Shown: positions 45,601 to 60,600 of the stretch, one piece after another
Numbering within the stretch: position 1 is the first letter of the stretch
Layout of the letters: each line of letters begins with the position of its first letter
NCBI GenBank assembly: GCA_963930775.1
Contig: OZ005706.1
Span: forward strand, 3,586,545 to 3,650,544
DNA: 64,000 nt
From: Cliona cf. orientalis
Lineage: Eukaryota > Porifera > Demospongiae > Clionaida > Clionaidae
Reading direction: 5' to 3'
Notes under the pieces: model-generated
Database searches by the model: none
What the model saw: only the letters and a program-made list of their open reading frames with translations
Told to the model about the DNA's origin: nothing
Program-made: the position numbers and the translations under genes

Positions 45601-48600
45601 TTTTTTTTCTGCTTAGTGTTCAGGTCGCCTTGAACACTAACACTAAGTAGAAAAAAAAAATATTTTAAATAATTAATTCAGGGAGCACTTGGGGACATAA
45701 TTTTTGCACCGGCGCGCAGAATGGATCGAATGCAGAGATTTGACCTTTAGGAATTTTGATTCACACCTTAGAATTAAAGTTACAGCCCTTTGAAGTTTCC
45801 CCATATGTTTGTACAGGGAAGCCATGCGTTTGCAATGTTTCCGCCCACGCGCTACGTGAGGGGCGGGGCCACGCGCGCACATAAACGTGACGACCTTTAC
45901 CAACTTTGGACAAAATTGAAATTTAGGCTGCCTGCTTGCATTGTATGGTTCCACTATGCACCCAGCTCGATTATATGGTGGTTTTTGGACAATTTTTTTT
46001 TCTGCTTAGTGTTCAGGTCGCCTTGAAAAAAACAAAAAAAAAAACAAACCAGAGCTCTGTAGAGCACATATCCCATGCGCACATTACACAATCGATAGAT
46101 TTACTTTCCGTGCATAGCTATATAACCTCAGAAAAATAGTGGAAAATGCTGCTTAGGGATCCCAGTGACAAAAAGCACTCTCCGCACCCAGACCCAGCCC
46201 AGACTATATAGTAAGACAAGTATAAAAAACAATTGAATAAAATTGAAGGATGAAGTAGGGATGGCAGTGCCAAAAAGTACACAAACAAGGTTTGTAGAGA
46301 TAATGTATCACATCCACTATACATCTCTATGCTTGCTTTTCTCGATAATTAACATCATACACTCCTGATTCAAATTCAGTATGTAAAGTGTCGCTATAAT
46401 ATTATTTTGATATTGATCCATGTATTGATTTTCCATTCCTGCATGCATGTGCCCCATATATAATATAGTATGTGTGTGCACGGCTACTCGTAGGGATGTA
46501 TAGTGGATGTGATACGTTATCCCTACAAACCTTGTTTGTGTACTTTCTGGCACTGCCATCCCTACTTCGTCCTTCAATTTTATTTAATTGTTTTTTATAC
46601 TTGTTACTGTTCTGTTTTTAGTGCCCCCAGGGTATTTCATGCATGATATATTCATTAATTTTCATCAATGCCACCTAGCTGACTAATCTCGTGGGGACAG
46701 AGACTGGGCATGAGACTTACCATGGTGACCAGATATTATGGTTTACCTATTCGAATTCATCGTTGTATTAAAAATGCATGGAACCAGCTTCTGGACCTAG
46801 CTATATCCAACCGTGCTCTAACAATAATGTATTATTACGTTGTTATAGGGAAGCAGGTACATCACTGATTCAGCATATTTGTGCGATCCTAGCCTTTGAG
46901 TCAGGCAGCTATGGTACCCCCAACACACCGTGAGTTCAAACTTGAATACTCCAGCAAGTGCAAATCCCAGGCAGTCTTTTGATAGCTAGCTAGAACGTCT
47001 TCTTTTGCATTACACACTATTAAACACGCATCAGTGGGATTCTCGAGACAACTCAGGTAATCAGTGACCTGCAATTGAAGTCACGCCCCTCGTTATCTCG
47101 TTCCTGAAGCTGGCTAGATCGGCAAACTTGAAAGATTAGAATGCTGTTTAGAACCAAGTAGCGAAGAAAACCTTCCGTTTCGGGAGCGTATTTTATAGGC
47201 CAGTAAGAGTAAGTGTACTGTTGGTAATAGCCACCATAATCGACAGTTCATTGCTGAGCGCTTGAGCAGGTTCTGGATCAATCGTGGATTAGTCTCGTCC
47301 CCAGACCCCACCCCCAAAAGGAGGAAAAGGGTCTGGTGAACTTGGGCTGAATCCTTGGTTCTCGTTCTACGGCGCATGCGCATATGTGCTGACAAGGCCA
47401 TGCAAAGCTTGGTTCTGATTGGTTGCTATGGCTGCGTTTGCATGTGATCGCATGCCCGCAACCGGCAGTAAAACTAACCTTGAATCTGATTGGTCGGCGA
47501 AATTGAATAGCTATACAGACGGTATAGCGATGTTGCATTCCTGCAGTAAGCTTGTCATATGACTGAGCCAAAGCTACGATCTCATTGGCGCGTGGAAATT
47601 CCTCAGCGCAGGCCCAAGGATTCTGCCCAAGTTCACCAGACCCTTTTCCTCCTCGAGGGTGGGGTCTGGGGACGAGACTAATCGTGGATGTGCCAGCGCA
47701 TGCGCACCACTGACATCGGTCACATGACTTCACCATGGCAACACCATGTGAGCATGCGCATTATATGACAAAATGGCTAATCAGACACACCCACTTGCAA
47801 AATGCCCTGTACACACCCACAATTAAATCGCTGTCCTCATAATGCAAAACAATCGTGCCACAGACGTCCACGCTCCAAAATGGAGTGGATTTATACTCGA
47901 ACTAAGGTGACCGGTCATGGTAGTCTTGAGTTAGCCCAGGAAAACAGAAAGAAAGGAAGAAAGAAAGAAGAAAGAATGAAAAATGGCTTTTTTTTGAACA
48001 TCTGGTTCTGGCATATACAATTGAGTTGATGAATGGTCTTGGTCTTGTTAGATCAATAATTTGCTGTAGATTCTGATTTTGACACTTAGAAATCTCACAA
48101 AGTTACCTGTTTTGAGATATTTGGATGTTTGTAATGTATTATATATATATGGAGTATCCGTGCCATCCCTACTTTATATGAAAAATTAATTTTTGTTGTA
48201 ATAACTAGTATATAGCTATCTTACATTATGATTTGGTCCCATATATAGGGCTTCGGATTTCAGTCAGCGGATCCGGACAGTAGCCATAGCTAGTCAGGGT
48301 TTCATTTAGGGGGGGGCGGGAGGGGTCACTCGCCCCCCCTTGGAAGCAGGCTGCCCCCCCTTGAGAGTAGCCACCATCCATACATGCAATACATGCACAA
48401 ATAAAAGATTTAAACAGTGAAAGTGTCCAAAGCGGCAATTTTGCTCCATAAATTAGCTAAAGCTTCGCGCTACGCGCGGTAGGAAACACATACCACATCC
48501 TTATAACATTTGACTTGAAATAGAGGGGAACCAGAGGATATTACTGACAGACTTTCCCCATCTGAGTGCTCAGAAGCCACCAGAAACAGTCTCAGAGGTT

Positions 48601-51600
48601 GAAACATTAAAAAATTTTCCTGGGGGAGCATGCCCCCAGACCCCCCTAATATAATGAAGTTAATGAGCACAACATCAGACAGAAAACGTACTATAGTCTT
48701 TGTCCCCCTTAACTCTGGAATTGTCGTATTTGCCCCCCCTTGACAAAAATCCTAAATGAAACCCTGCTAGTGCACATGTCACGAGCAGAACATTCGACGA
48801 TCTTTACCAATCATACACTTGGCCACCTAGTTGTGTGCATGCGTTATGGATTGAGTAGGCATTATCGATAGGCGTGGCTATGGTGGCAAACAAAAAGGCA
48901 CTATTTGTGACGTTCATGGACCGTATCCCTTGATTTGACATACACTGAAGCCAGTTTTTCGCCGAATTCAATTGAATCGTTATGCTTACGAGCCACTTAG
49001 ACGCCTACATCTTGAGATATGGCGATTTTTGTGCTAACGACGACAACGACGACATAACTGATTATTAATTACTTTACCCCTTGCGCATGTGCGTGGGGTA
49101 TTTATAAATATATGTGCTAAACTAGGCTATCCCAGCTTCCCCCCCCCCCCCCAAATTCAAGCATAGTGACATCACAAAATAGCTACTTTCATGACAAATA
49201 CATCATGATACCTACAAAACCTGCCTAGAATAGATTCAAGAATTGATCACAGTACATATTTTCCACTACTTGTTTGTTTCTGACAATAGCAGCACCAGCT
49301 ATCACCACAAGTGACCCTTGAACTTCAATTAAAGGGGGCATAGCCCTAAAATTTTCACACAATATGCTTCGCGTGAAATTGTTAATATTTGCCCCCCCCC
49401 CCCCCCCCCCCACAAATAAAACTTCCTTTCGCCACCAGACTCTGTCTAATGCCACTATTTACAGCATTGGTGGGAACTCTTTTGTAATACCATAAGTTAG
49501 AAGTATAAAAATAAATGAAGCATTATAGTGACTTCAAAACCCTCAGTGCAAGCTTAAGTGTGCCGAGTGGTATTGCATATGATATCCAATATTACTGCAA
49601 GTTGCTCACATGGGTCCAATATTGCAGGCATCCAAGAATGCATATTGCATGCAATTGTGTAAGGCCAGACCAATTAAATAAGTTGTTGCACTGATTCACT
49701 CGTTCCAATTTTTGGGCAAACAGAAAAAAAAATTAATTAAGTTGGGTGGAGCTTATGTACAGTAGAGTGGTTTTTGTATTCTATCTTGATTCCTTGGTCC
49801 TAGATAATCACATTAGCCTGTCTTAATTAGATTGTGGTCTATAATCACACCCCAATTAATTGCTTTTTTTCTTTTTTTTTCGATTGCTTGGTCCAATTTT
49901 TACCTCACAATATCCGAGCAACAATAAATTAAATTGGTCTGGCCTAATAGGCAGCAGTATCACATGTGCCACACAGCAGTGCCATGTCAGTAGTTTTTAG
50001 CACACACTGCCACAGAAAATCAAGAAGTTCATCTGCCAGTGTGCTATGATCAGTGACGAGCCAGTTGTCTTGTGGCTAACCATACATACCTTATGAGTTG
50101 AAAAGAAGCCATTGCTGTCTCTTTTGTCAATCAAAAGCTTGCCAGGGAGTGAGAGAGGCAGCAGTGACCAGCAAATGACTATAATATTTTCAGCACAGAG
50201 TGTAGTGCAGTTTTAATCAAATATTTGAGTAATTTGGCCAGGGTGTGTACACACGAGATCAATTCTTGTGTGATCAACTCCCCCGTGATCAATTCCTACA
50301 AGAGCAATTTTGTATGATGTCAACTCTCTGGACATCAACTTTCATAGGATCAACTCTATTAGAATTCAACTCAACTTCTCAAATCAACTAGGTATTGATA
50401 TGTCGATGCACACACCGATATGTCAGTGATCCTATCTTTAAGTAATTAGTGCTTGCCAAAGGTCAACATATATATCAACAGGTATTGAGTAGTGAGCTTT
50501 TCTATTTTGACCTTGTCTTTAAGTATTACTAGTGCTTGCCAAAGGTCTATATTATGCATCAGCTTTTTCTATTTAAGCCAGTGACATCCTGAGCACAATG
50601 CACACTCAGTATCATTTTCTGCAATGGCTCAGTTTTTCGATACCAACCGAGGAGGAAAGACCTTCATTTTGAGGGGTATATCTACGCGAAGATAAGGGAT
50701 GGCTTCCAATTCTGGAGATGCCAAAACCGCAAGGCTGGATGCCTAGCAAGAGCCACTTCAGAGGGAAGCAGCGTGGTGGAGAACAACCACCCACCAAACG
50801 CAGCTCAGACCACCACTCAACTAGCTATTGCACGAATGAGGAAAAGGGCCAGAGATGAGAGCACCTCCATCTACGATGACCAATTGGAGGCACTTAGCCA
50901 AGAGCAGAACTCTACAGATGTGCTTTAAGCTATGTGCCTAGTTATTTCCCTTATTTTTGTGAGTTGATTTAAAAGCAGTTAATTTTATGGAAGTTGATTT
51001 CCTGATAGTTGACTTCACGAAAAGTTTCTCTTATTAGAATTGATCACGTGGGAGTTGATGTCACAGAAGTTGAAAATTAATGATCTTTGTGCCATCTAGC
51101 TACATCCTGACTGCACAGTTTTTACACTCTCTTGGCAATTGGGCTAAGCAAACTTTTTATATAATCAACTGCTGATTACACTATTGTATTCCACTATAAA
51201 ACTACCGAGGCCAACATACTCATCTTACAGAGAGAACAAGGAATAATCTAGCATCTTTAACATACCCAAGAGCTAACTATGGTAACGGTACCATCAGAGA
51301 ATCAGAATACTGAAGTGGTAAGCATATTAGTAACAATTTTCAATCTAACCTTCAGCAAGCTACGGTTGCATGCTTGTCTATATACATGTAGCTATCAGTT
51401 ACTACATAAAATGCTCATTTGCAAGTTTGAGGATGCCATGATTTTTCTGTATAGCGGGAACTTTGGCGAGGTTTTTAATTTTGGTGATTTGGCGAAGATT
51501 GTCAAATTAAAAAAACTCACCAATTGAACTTAATGCATGCGTGCCTATGGCAGTATGGATTCAGATTGCTGAATTTAAACTTCACCAATACCAATGGAAA

Positions 51601-54600
51601 GCCATTTCACCAAATTTTATGCTCACCAAAGTTACCCACTATACAGTATGCATCATGCACTACATACATGTAGGCACAGGAACCAGGGGTCATGCCCCCC
51701 CCCTCACTTTTCAAGGCTGACACACCTATTCTTGCCTTGTACTAAACAAAAAACCGTGAACTTTTCAAGTCTACCAGTCAGCTCTGAGTCAAAACCATGC
51801 TAGTTTCATTGTCATTCTCCTTGAAATCGATTGTTTGCCATTGTTTCTTCATGTTTCACAAACACATTACCATTAATTAGTGGGCATGGGCTAAAACTTT
51901 TTTGTATCTTGGCCCCCTTGCATTCAAAATGCTTCCAACGCATATGCATTGGCAGAGCCAAAGCTCTTTGCTTACTAACACCGCCTCTCTCACTTATTGA
52001 CCAGTTTTCACCTTCAAAGCAAAAAAGTGTAATTAGCAATTATCTCCTATGAGTCAACTGATTCCATGTACATGTAGCTGCTATGTTATGGTATGATAAC
52101 GTGCAATGTGTAAGTCAGCAATCTAGTTTCACTATAGGTACTATCTCTACAATAGTGGCAATACGTATATTTGACAATTTCATTAACTACAGTCAGCAGA
52201 GCAACCAAGAGATGTGGACTGTAAAGAAAAAGGAAAAGCTGATCACTACTACACTCTCACTATTCGAAATATCCTTGTTGCTCTTCTTGGGTTTGGCTGC
52301 ATTGCAATCATCTTCCACCTCCCAGCACTGCTCATAGCAAAATCAGTACTTTACTACGGTCCTGGAGTGATTCTTCAAGTAATACTATAATACATTCTTC
52401 CACTGTAGGCTCAAGAGTTGGATGCAGCTGGAAAGAAACAAGAAGCAGAAGCGGCCGCTAAGAGAGCTCGTGATCTCAATATCATAGGCCTGATAACTGG
52501 CACTATCAGTGCAGTAATATTTATAATTGTAATCTTTGCAATTATTATAGCAGTAATTAGTGGATAATGTTTTGTCAACTTTTGAAACTGATATACAATA
52601 TACAAGTAGAGGAAATCATTACGTGGATCTACAATCACCATCTTATTATGTAAGAGCTACATTCTGAGGGAGGTCTCTATGCCACTGTTGCTTGAGGTTG
52701 CTTAAATAGTTGAGCAGAAAAAGATAGGAACCATGAAATCATAACCTTGCAGGTTAGCTAGCATGTCGCAGGCATGGTCTCACTGGAGATGTTTATATTA
52801 TGAAATTTCTTCTCAAGGGCTAGGGGGCAATTGCAGCTTTGTGAAATCTCATGTGTAGTCCTCATGAGTGACGAACAAAACATTCAGAGCATAAGAGTGC
52901 AGATACATGTATCTCTTAATCAAGTAACGGTGGTGCTATAAATTAATGTAGCCTAGCTATAGCTAGACCACAAGTAATACATGTATGTTCACATAAACCA
53001 ATGGTGTGAAGCACCAAACAACGGAGTGAGCCCATCCTCTTCCATCTCACACCATAATGAGACTAATAATAAGCCCCACCCATATTAATAAAGCTCCATG
53101 CACCCTCTTTCACTGCAAGTAACAAATCCTACCTATCCAGATGATAACAAGCCCCACCTATAAAGGCTAGCCCTACCCCCTTTCTGCATCCACAACTCAT
53201 GGGGGTGCAGCCAGCTTGAAATGGCACTCACTGCTTAAAAAACCTGAGAATCAACAGTAGCCATTGTGTAATTTCGACTAAATGGAAAAGGCTCGAGGGC
53301 TAGCAAGCAAGCAGATATCATGGTCAAGAGATACATAATCATACACTTATACGTGAAACTTGCCTAATAGCGAGTGCTTAGGCCAGCAAAATGACATGTG
53401 CTCATTGGTGAATATGTGCTTACAGTGTATGTGTATAAGCAAAATGCACCTTAATAACAAATATGGTATACTGTATATTCCACATAAAAGGTATTATGTA
53501 GCATACAGTGCAAGCACTCAGTCTTACTTGAATGACTCCTTGACCAATGGAAAATTTATCATGTTTGCCGAGTGGAGTGGCAGTGTTTTCCAATGTTCTC
53601 TTGACAGATGCAGGTGAGTATGGTACTCCTTCAGCCTTTAGCGCTGACAACATAAGAGCTGCATAGGAAATACAATCATAATACACATAATATATAACAG
53701 AAATAACAAAAATATGAGTACACTACATCAGACTGACCACATACAGCTATAATGAGGGATTAATACAGCACCCCAGGATTTCCATCCCCCTTGACTGGCA
53801 TGATGCCCCCCCCCCCCCCCAAAAAATACTAATATATATTGTAGAGTGTGATAAAATCAATATACAATAACTTTTACTAGTGTATGTGGTTTCAGAGGTT
53901 ATATAATTCAAAATTTTCCTGGGGGAGCATGCCCCCAGATCCCACAAGTTTGGGTATGCTACTGCATGCTAGCAGTTCTTCCCTCTATGAAAAAATCCTG
54001 ATTAATCCCTGGCGCTAAAATACTTATACAACTGGAGCCTTTATATTGATAGCCACAAGACTAGATCATATTACACCAATCGGCATTATTTTGAATGATG
54101 TTGATTATTTTTCATTGAGAGGAATAATGCCAGGTTGGTGTAGCACGATCTAGTCTTAAGCCTATCAATACGATCCAATCAAGAAGTTCACTGAAAAAAA
54201 CTTGGGCCTTTGCCAAGCATACCAATGCATCCACATGCATTAGGAGAAGACATGGATGTGCCATTCATTAACTGGCGTTTCTGATGTGTCCAATTGGGTA
54301 CAGAGGTCACTGCACCTCCTGGAGCAGTGAATGAAACACCAAGTGCACCATCACAGCTGCAAAAGTTAAAGTAAACTATAATTTTCTAGCCATAACCATA
54401 CCATAGATATCAAGTGATGCTCAAGACATATGTAAGAGCTGAAGTAAACTATTATTTATGTGATGCCAGTCATAGGTAAACCATAGTACAGATGTTAAGT
54501 AACACTCCTGAACTGTCGCTATTTTACAGGCATCTTGTGTGTACTCCATGCTTTTGCAATTTTTGATCCTAGCACTGCTGTATCTGATCTACACATCAAC

Positions 54601-57600
54601 CATAATAATGTCCCAAATCTCTTGTAATTGAGCTTATCAACAAAATGTTTGCTAGAGGAGCAACTATGCTACAGAGAGGTGAAAACAACTACAACTGCTT
54701 CTAGATCATGATATACAAAATAAGCATCCGCTACCCCCAATCCTATAATTCGGGGCAAGCCTGAGCGAGCCCTGAATACACGAGAGACAGGAAGCGGTTT
54801 TATATATATTTGTATGTATGTTTGTGGGGTGATCATTTCAGTGAGGAGAGAGTTAAATTTTGAACGCGTAAGGTAATGGTCGTCATGCGCATGCGCACAC
54901 GCCCGCACTGCACCGCCAACTCGAGCGTAGGCAAGGCATAAAACTGGAAAGGTGAGTGCTGTACCACTCTGGCAAGGCTCAGGTCCACGATTAACATCAC
55001 TGGTAGACTCCACTTTCCTGAGCATGAAGATAACTGCATGGAGGCTTATCTCCTTAGGGCCTGGCTACAGCCTAGGTACTTGGACTCATGGTCATGGCAT
55101 GTAGACTACTATAAAATATAGTATAGGTGATAAACATTTATTTGGACTATAGCTATTATACTAGCAATCTGTGGTACTTCACTGTCATGGTAGCTTCTCA
55201 GGCCTAACTATTGGGGTACCAACCCCATGTCCGCATGCATGCCTGTGTGCTTTCAAAGAAATCTTGTGACTTTTGCGAAGGCTCGCCCCGCACAGATGAT
55301 TTTCATCACTACTAGTATTATTATGCTTAATGTAATGAAAACTTGACCATATCCCCAGTAGCTGCATAGTGCATAATATGGCAAAGGTCGTCAATATATA
55401 GTGAGTGCACAGTCTGCAGCCACATCGATGCCGGCGCCACAATCACAGAGTCTGAGACTGATTCTCGACCTTGAAACTGATAAGTTTCGATGCTTCAATC
55501 ACAGGAGGTGAACTCAACAGTTCCGCACATCTTCCAAATGTCAGATTGGTTGTGGCATGGCAGCGTGTGCGCTATGTATAGCACAAGGCTAGCTATATTT
55601 ATCCACGAGATTACGTCAGCTAAGAGAACGTGTGAAGTTCAGCCAGCGGTACTTGTTGGAGAAAGTAGCACTCAGCTTTTAATGTATTCACTGGATACAG
55701 GTGTCAGATACTCTATATACTTACCGAGTTTCAAGTCTCAGAAAGGCTCCATCGAGGCCCTGAATTTTCTCATAATTATCGCATAGAACAGGTTTCATCA
55801 TACATGTTCATTGCACCATAATTACCTCATAACCACAGAAAAGTAAATTGCTACTGGGGATGCCCCTCGTCCCCCATTACATCACGCTACTGTATGCTGC
55901 CCATAATTGCGCATGCTCTGTATTGAATACTATTGGGGCATGCGGCTTGAACAAGTTGACCCGGACATGCATGTGCTAGACTGAGTACGAGCTTGCCAAA
56001 GAAGCGAACCGAGAGAATCGCCATACATCATCGATAGTCCATGATCTCTTCTACGCTAGATTCGAATTCTGGGTCCCAACAGCCTTTCATTCGAGCTTAA
56101 CATTTTAAAACAGTCTTCACAGCAATTACATCATAGGTTTCATCATAATTTCATCATAGGTTGGCCAATTTTTTTTGTTGATTGGGACTTGGGATGTAAT
56201 TATAGCTAGTAGGAAGTGATTATATCAGTGATATGGTCTATTGTTCAAGCAGGAATCCAACATTACCTACAATGTGTATAATCATTAAATGGCCCATACT
56301 CTTACGTTGGTCCTCGAGATGTCCATGTGTAAGGTAGGCCTGGCATTCTGTGTGTGATGGAATATTCTCCCACCATCATGTCAGATGACACAAATGCACC
56401 AACACCTGCATTTCATGACAAGAATGACCTTCATATAATATATACCACATACATAAGGCCATATAAATAACTTACTTGATTCTCACCCCTGCCTGTCCCA
56501 ATTTTACAGGCCACCTCTACAAATTTTATTGCTATTGCAGCGACCCTTTACCAAATATTAAGAAGATATGCTCCAGATACTAAGTAAACAATAAAATAAA
56601 ATGCCTCCTCCTGCCCCAGTTTTTCGGGAAAAGGTGGATGAGAATTAAGTAAGTTACTTTATAATAATATTATTATGGCCTAAGCAACATGGTATTATAG
56701 TAAGAACCCATGGGACTACATTTTGTACGCAAAAGTTGTGACAGTTTGATACTACTGCTCATTCCTACATACTTAACAACTATTGATATCCCTGTCCTTC
56801 CTTTTTGAATCCTACACTGCTCGACTGTATTGCAATGCATGAAACTCAAAAAGTAGGTACCAAAAGTGCAACTTGTATATATGCATACTACATTAGCAAG
56901 GACAGGATTTGAGGATTTGAAGAGAAACCTGAGCTTGAAATCAGACTGCACAGAAAAGCGCACTTCAATTCTATTACACTTTGCTCTACGCAACGAGTAC
57001 TGCACTTTGCGCGCGCAAGTTCAATAGCGCGCATGCGTAGTTGTGTAAACTACTCAACAGCCATCAAACTGCAAAAGGTCAATTAGTGGTCACCAGTAGG
57101 CTATTTAAACCACCAACTGCATGCTCCAGTATAGTCATTTCTCCACTCTCTTCAGCCATCAAGTCAGATCAAGTCAGATCAAGTCAGCCATGAGTCTCCT
57201 GCCTGAGCCAGAGCTGGAGTGGTATGCCACACCCATAAGCCCATGCATCAAGAAAACTACTAACTCAAAGTCAATGAATTCAGGTGAGTGTCAGGTGCAT
57301 ATTATTATTATGTGTGTATCTACTATGGTGAATATAGTGGTTCTTCTTTCATCAGTTAAAACCAAAGGAGGTAGTGAACAGGAGTCTACGCTCATCACAC
57401 TGATAGTAAAGATTGAAGATTTGGACAAGAACATGGAGAAGCTCATTGAGAGGGTGGAAAGACTTGAAAGAGCCGTAGTCAGGTTACAGAATTCAAAGAA
57501 AGAACTCCCACCTCCTTTGCCACCTCGAAATGTAACTATACCGCCCACAATCACTCAAGATGTTTCACTTCAAATATCACCGGGATTCCTTGTACCAGCA

Positions 57601-60600
57601 AAATTAACTGATTTGTAGCATTAGAATTATTACTTTCATGCAAAGAAATCTTGCACATACATAATATTATAACATTACAGATTTTTAGCATGAGTGGAGG
57701 CCATCCAGTCAGAATGCTCTGATCACTGTGGGCAAACTCTTTGCCTGAGGAAAGTATATCATACCGATTATAGACTCAGTGTTTCCTCCAGGGCAGCCAC
57801 AGGTTGAGAGGGCAGGACCATTGTTACCAGCACTGGACACAAACACAATTTTGTGCTTATCACAAAGCTCCCTAAATTGTTCCAATACGGCCCTGGGCAG
57901 GAAATAAAGCATATAATAGTAAATAAAGCTAGTTAAAGCAATGATACCCTTTATTCGACCAGTGAGAAGCTTCTCCATAGCTGAAGTTCACCAAGTCTAC
58001 CTTCAGACGTACAGCCTCTATAGCCTAACAAATTCAGAGTTTAATTAAGAATGAATATACTACAAGCAACAATTATGTGTGTGAGTATATTATTTGTACA
58101 AGAGACAAATGCCCTGCAACTATGTGCATATAAGTTTTGAAAGATATCTCTTTATTATCCAATACCTATAACTCCTAAGTTCAAGATACTCTCAGCATAT
58201 TCTTCTAAAAGAAAGAACCATACAAGTTTGTTAGTTTTTTTGTGCCATAAGGACCTTACTATGTGCTTTGAGATGACATTGTATGGTGTGCTAAATGTAC
58301 AATTACATGTATAGTGACAAGCACCAAGACATACTCTTGGCAGTTTGATAAGGCCGGCCAATTGCTACAACCTAGCTTCAGTCCATGCTAAGAGTATGTT
58401 AGCATCAAGTAGTACCCACGTACTGTACACTGACAAATCTTAGGATATTGCTATAGTCTATGAAAGAGCAAGGGCATAACTAGAAATTTTCTTATACTGA
58501 GGCAGATATTTAAGATTGCGAAATTTTAACCACGCCCACTTGGGGTGTTCTATCGTGATCAAGCAAAGATAGCATGTCTTCTTGAGTCTTGAACAGTGCA
58601 CTATGCCGTTTTATCAAGATCATATGACATTACTAGTACTTACATATCTCAGAGAGAGCCAGCTATCTAGCTCTCTTAGAGATCAGAGCTATACCTTCTG
58701 CCATAGTACAAGTTCGAGTGTACTTAGTCAGCAAACAAACTTGTCATGGCACGCATGAGTGTTGTAGTGTATTAAGTATAACTGCCTCGGTTGCCTCGAT
58801 GGTAGATACGCCCTTGAAGAGGGCGCGGGCATGTTCATCCCATCACCTGCCGAATTATTTATTTCATATGGTGCCCATCTACAGTACTTCCACTGTCTAA
58901 ATTATGTAGCTTGAGGCCACACCACACAGCTGGGTACATTCACTACGTAGCACTATGTCCCATAACGTCATGCACTCCCACCACCTTGTCGACATATCTG
59001 AGCCCAAAGTATGGAGTATTGGCCATGAACACTCTCTGTCCTCCTGATAAGTCTCTATTTCCATCAGAGGTTTGCACCAGTATAATAATACTGTATGACT
59101 GGTAATTTTGGGGTGTACTAATTTTCATGAAAAATCAGAGAAGGCTCCCAGATTTAATTTTCATGGTTTTAAATTTCGAGACAGCAACCCAGTCCAGAGG
59201 CATAGCACTGCACAAACTATGATGTAATTGATACACGCTTGATTTTGCTCTCGAATTTCTTTGCGATTGCAAAGAGACTTGGATAAAATTAATAGCAGGA
59301 AATACAGTGTAGTAGAATAATTATTAGTGTCAAAGACGCCATTAATAGCTGGATGACAACTAGTGACTACTGTTGCTTGCTAACACTGAGAACAGCTGGT
59401 CATGCTGCTACGATGTTTTGGCCACGCTCATCATCTATAATAATCTACATGTACATCACCATAGGCATTAATTTTCGTGGGTCAAAATTTTCATGACTGC
59501 CAACTCAACCACGAAAAGAACGAAAATTAGCACCCCATGAAAATTACCCACCATACAGTAGTATCTTTATTTTACTAATGATTTTTGCACTTATACTTAT
59601 CGTAGCATGGTATACTGCTACTTACTGCTCTGATGAGGGCAGGTGATGTCTCCATGGTCGCTAGTCTTGAGTCGCCAATCTTAATAGATACCACTTGAGC
59701 TCCTGGGGCAGTGCCATTCATCTCAGGCTTTTCAGGGAAGTAGCCAGCCGCAATGGATGCTACATGAGTTCCATGAGACCCTACAGATCCATAAAGTAAC
59801 CATCTGACCTGGAGCTCTGTAGAGCATATACTTCGTGCGCTGAATCTGCCTCCTGTACTGCCAGTACTAGTGCAGGCATCTGAGACTACCGTTGTTCCTA
59901 GACCACTCCCATAACATTGAAAACATGGGAGTGGCCTGGGGAGAAGGCTATCTGAGACTATTGTATTTGGAAACTGCAGCAGCATGCATGTGTCTGTTGC
60001 CAACCTTTACCTATGTGATATGCAAGTTAATGTTGTGCACGAGCAGAAAGCATACATTGTATGGGTGTATATACGATTGCCAGCAAAACGCAGTGTTTGC
60101 GGTGTTCATGGGGCCTATCAAACAATTCAGAGCATAATGAAGGTTTTTTGACGAGCTAGAGGGTTCTTTATGCTTACAAGTTGTCCAGATGCCTAGATCT
60201 CGAGATCTGGTGATTTTCGTGCCTTCAACAGACTGACATACCGTTTGCTTGGTCCCTTGCTGTGCATGCATGTGTGGGGTTACTAATACTACATACCTCC
60301 AGTAGTGACAATGCTTAAGACATTTCCATCATCATATATGTTTATGGAATAGTTCATTCGATCTGCAACAAATTTATTGTGCGTGATGAGACCAATAAAC
60401 CTTCAGCTACACAATACCGAAATCTCCAAAAGTTGCAAACTGTCCAGTCTCTCTGTAGGGCTTCAGCAAAGTACACCCAGCCAGGTCACCAGACTCGCTG
60501 GTGTCTACAACAGCACTGAAAAGGAACAAACTTTTACAAAATCTGTATGCATGCTACCATATTATTACTACCTCCACGAATGGCCATCATGAAACACTAC

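Noticed and set aside
45261-45954. Two similar minus-strand frames that look like paralogous proteins
   Set aside because: They are the same non-coding repeat unit read in both tandem copies.
47278-47736. 152-codon minus-strand frame
   Set aside because: Coincides with the TIR element 47290-47681; composition follows the repeat.
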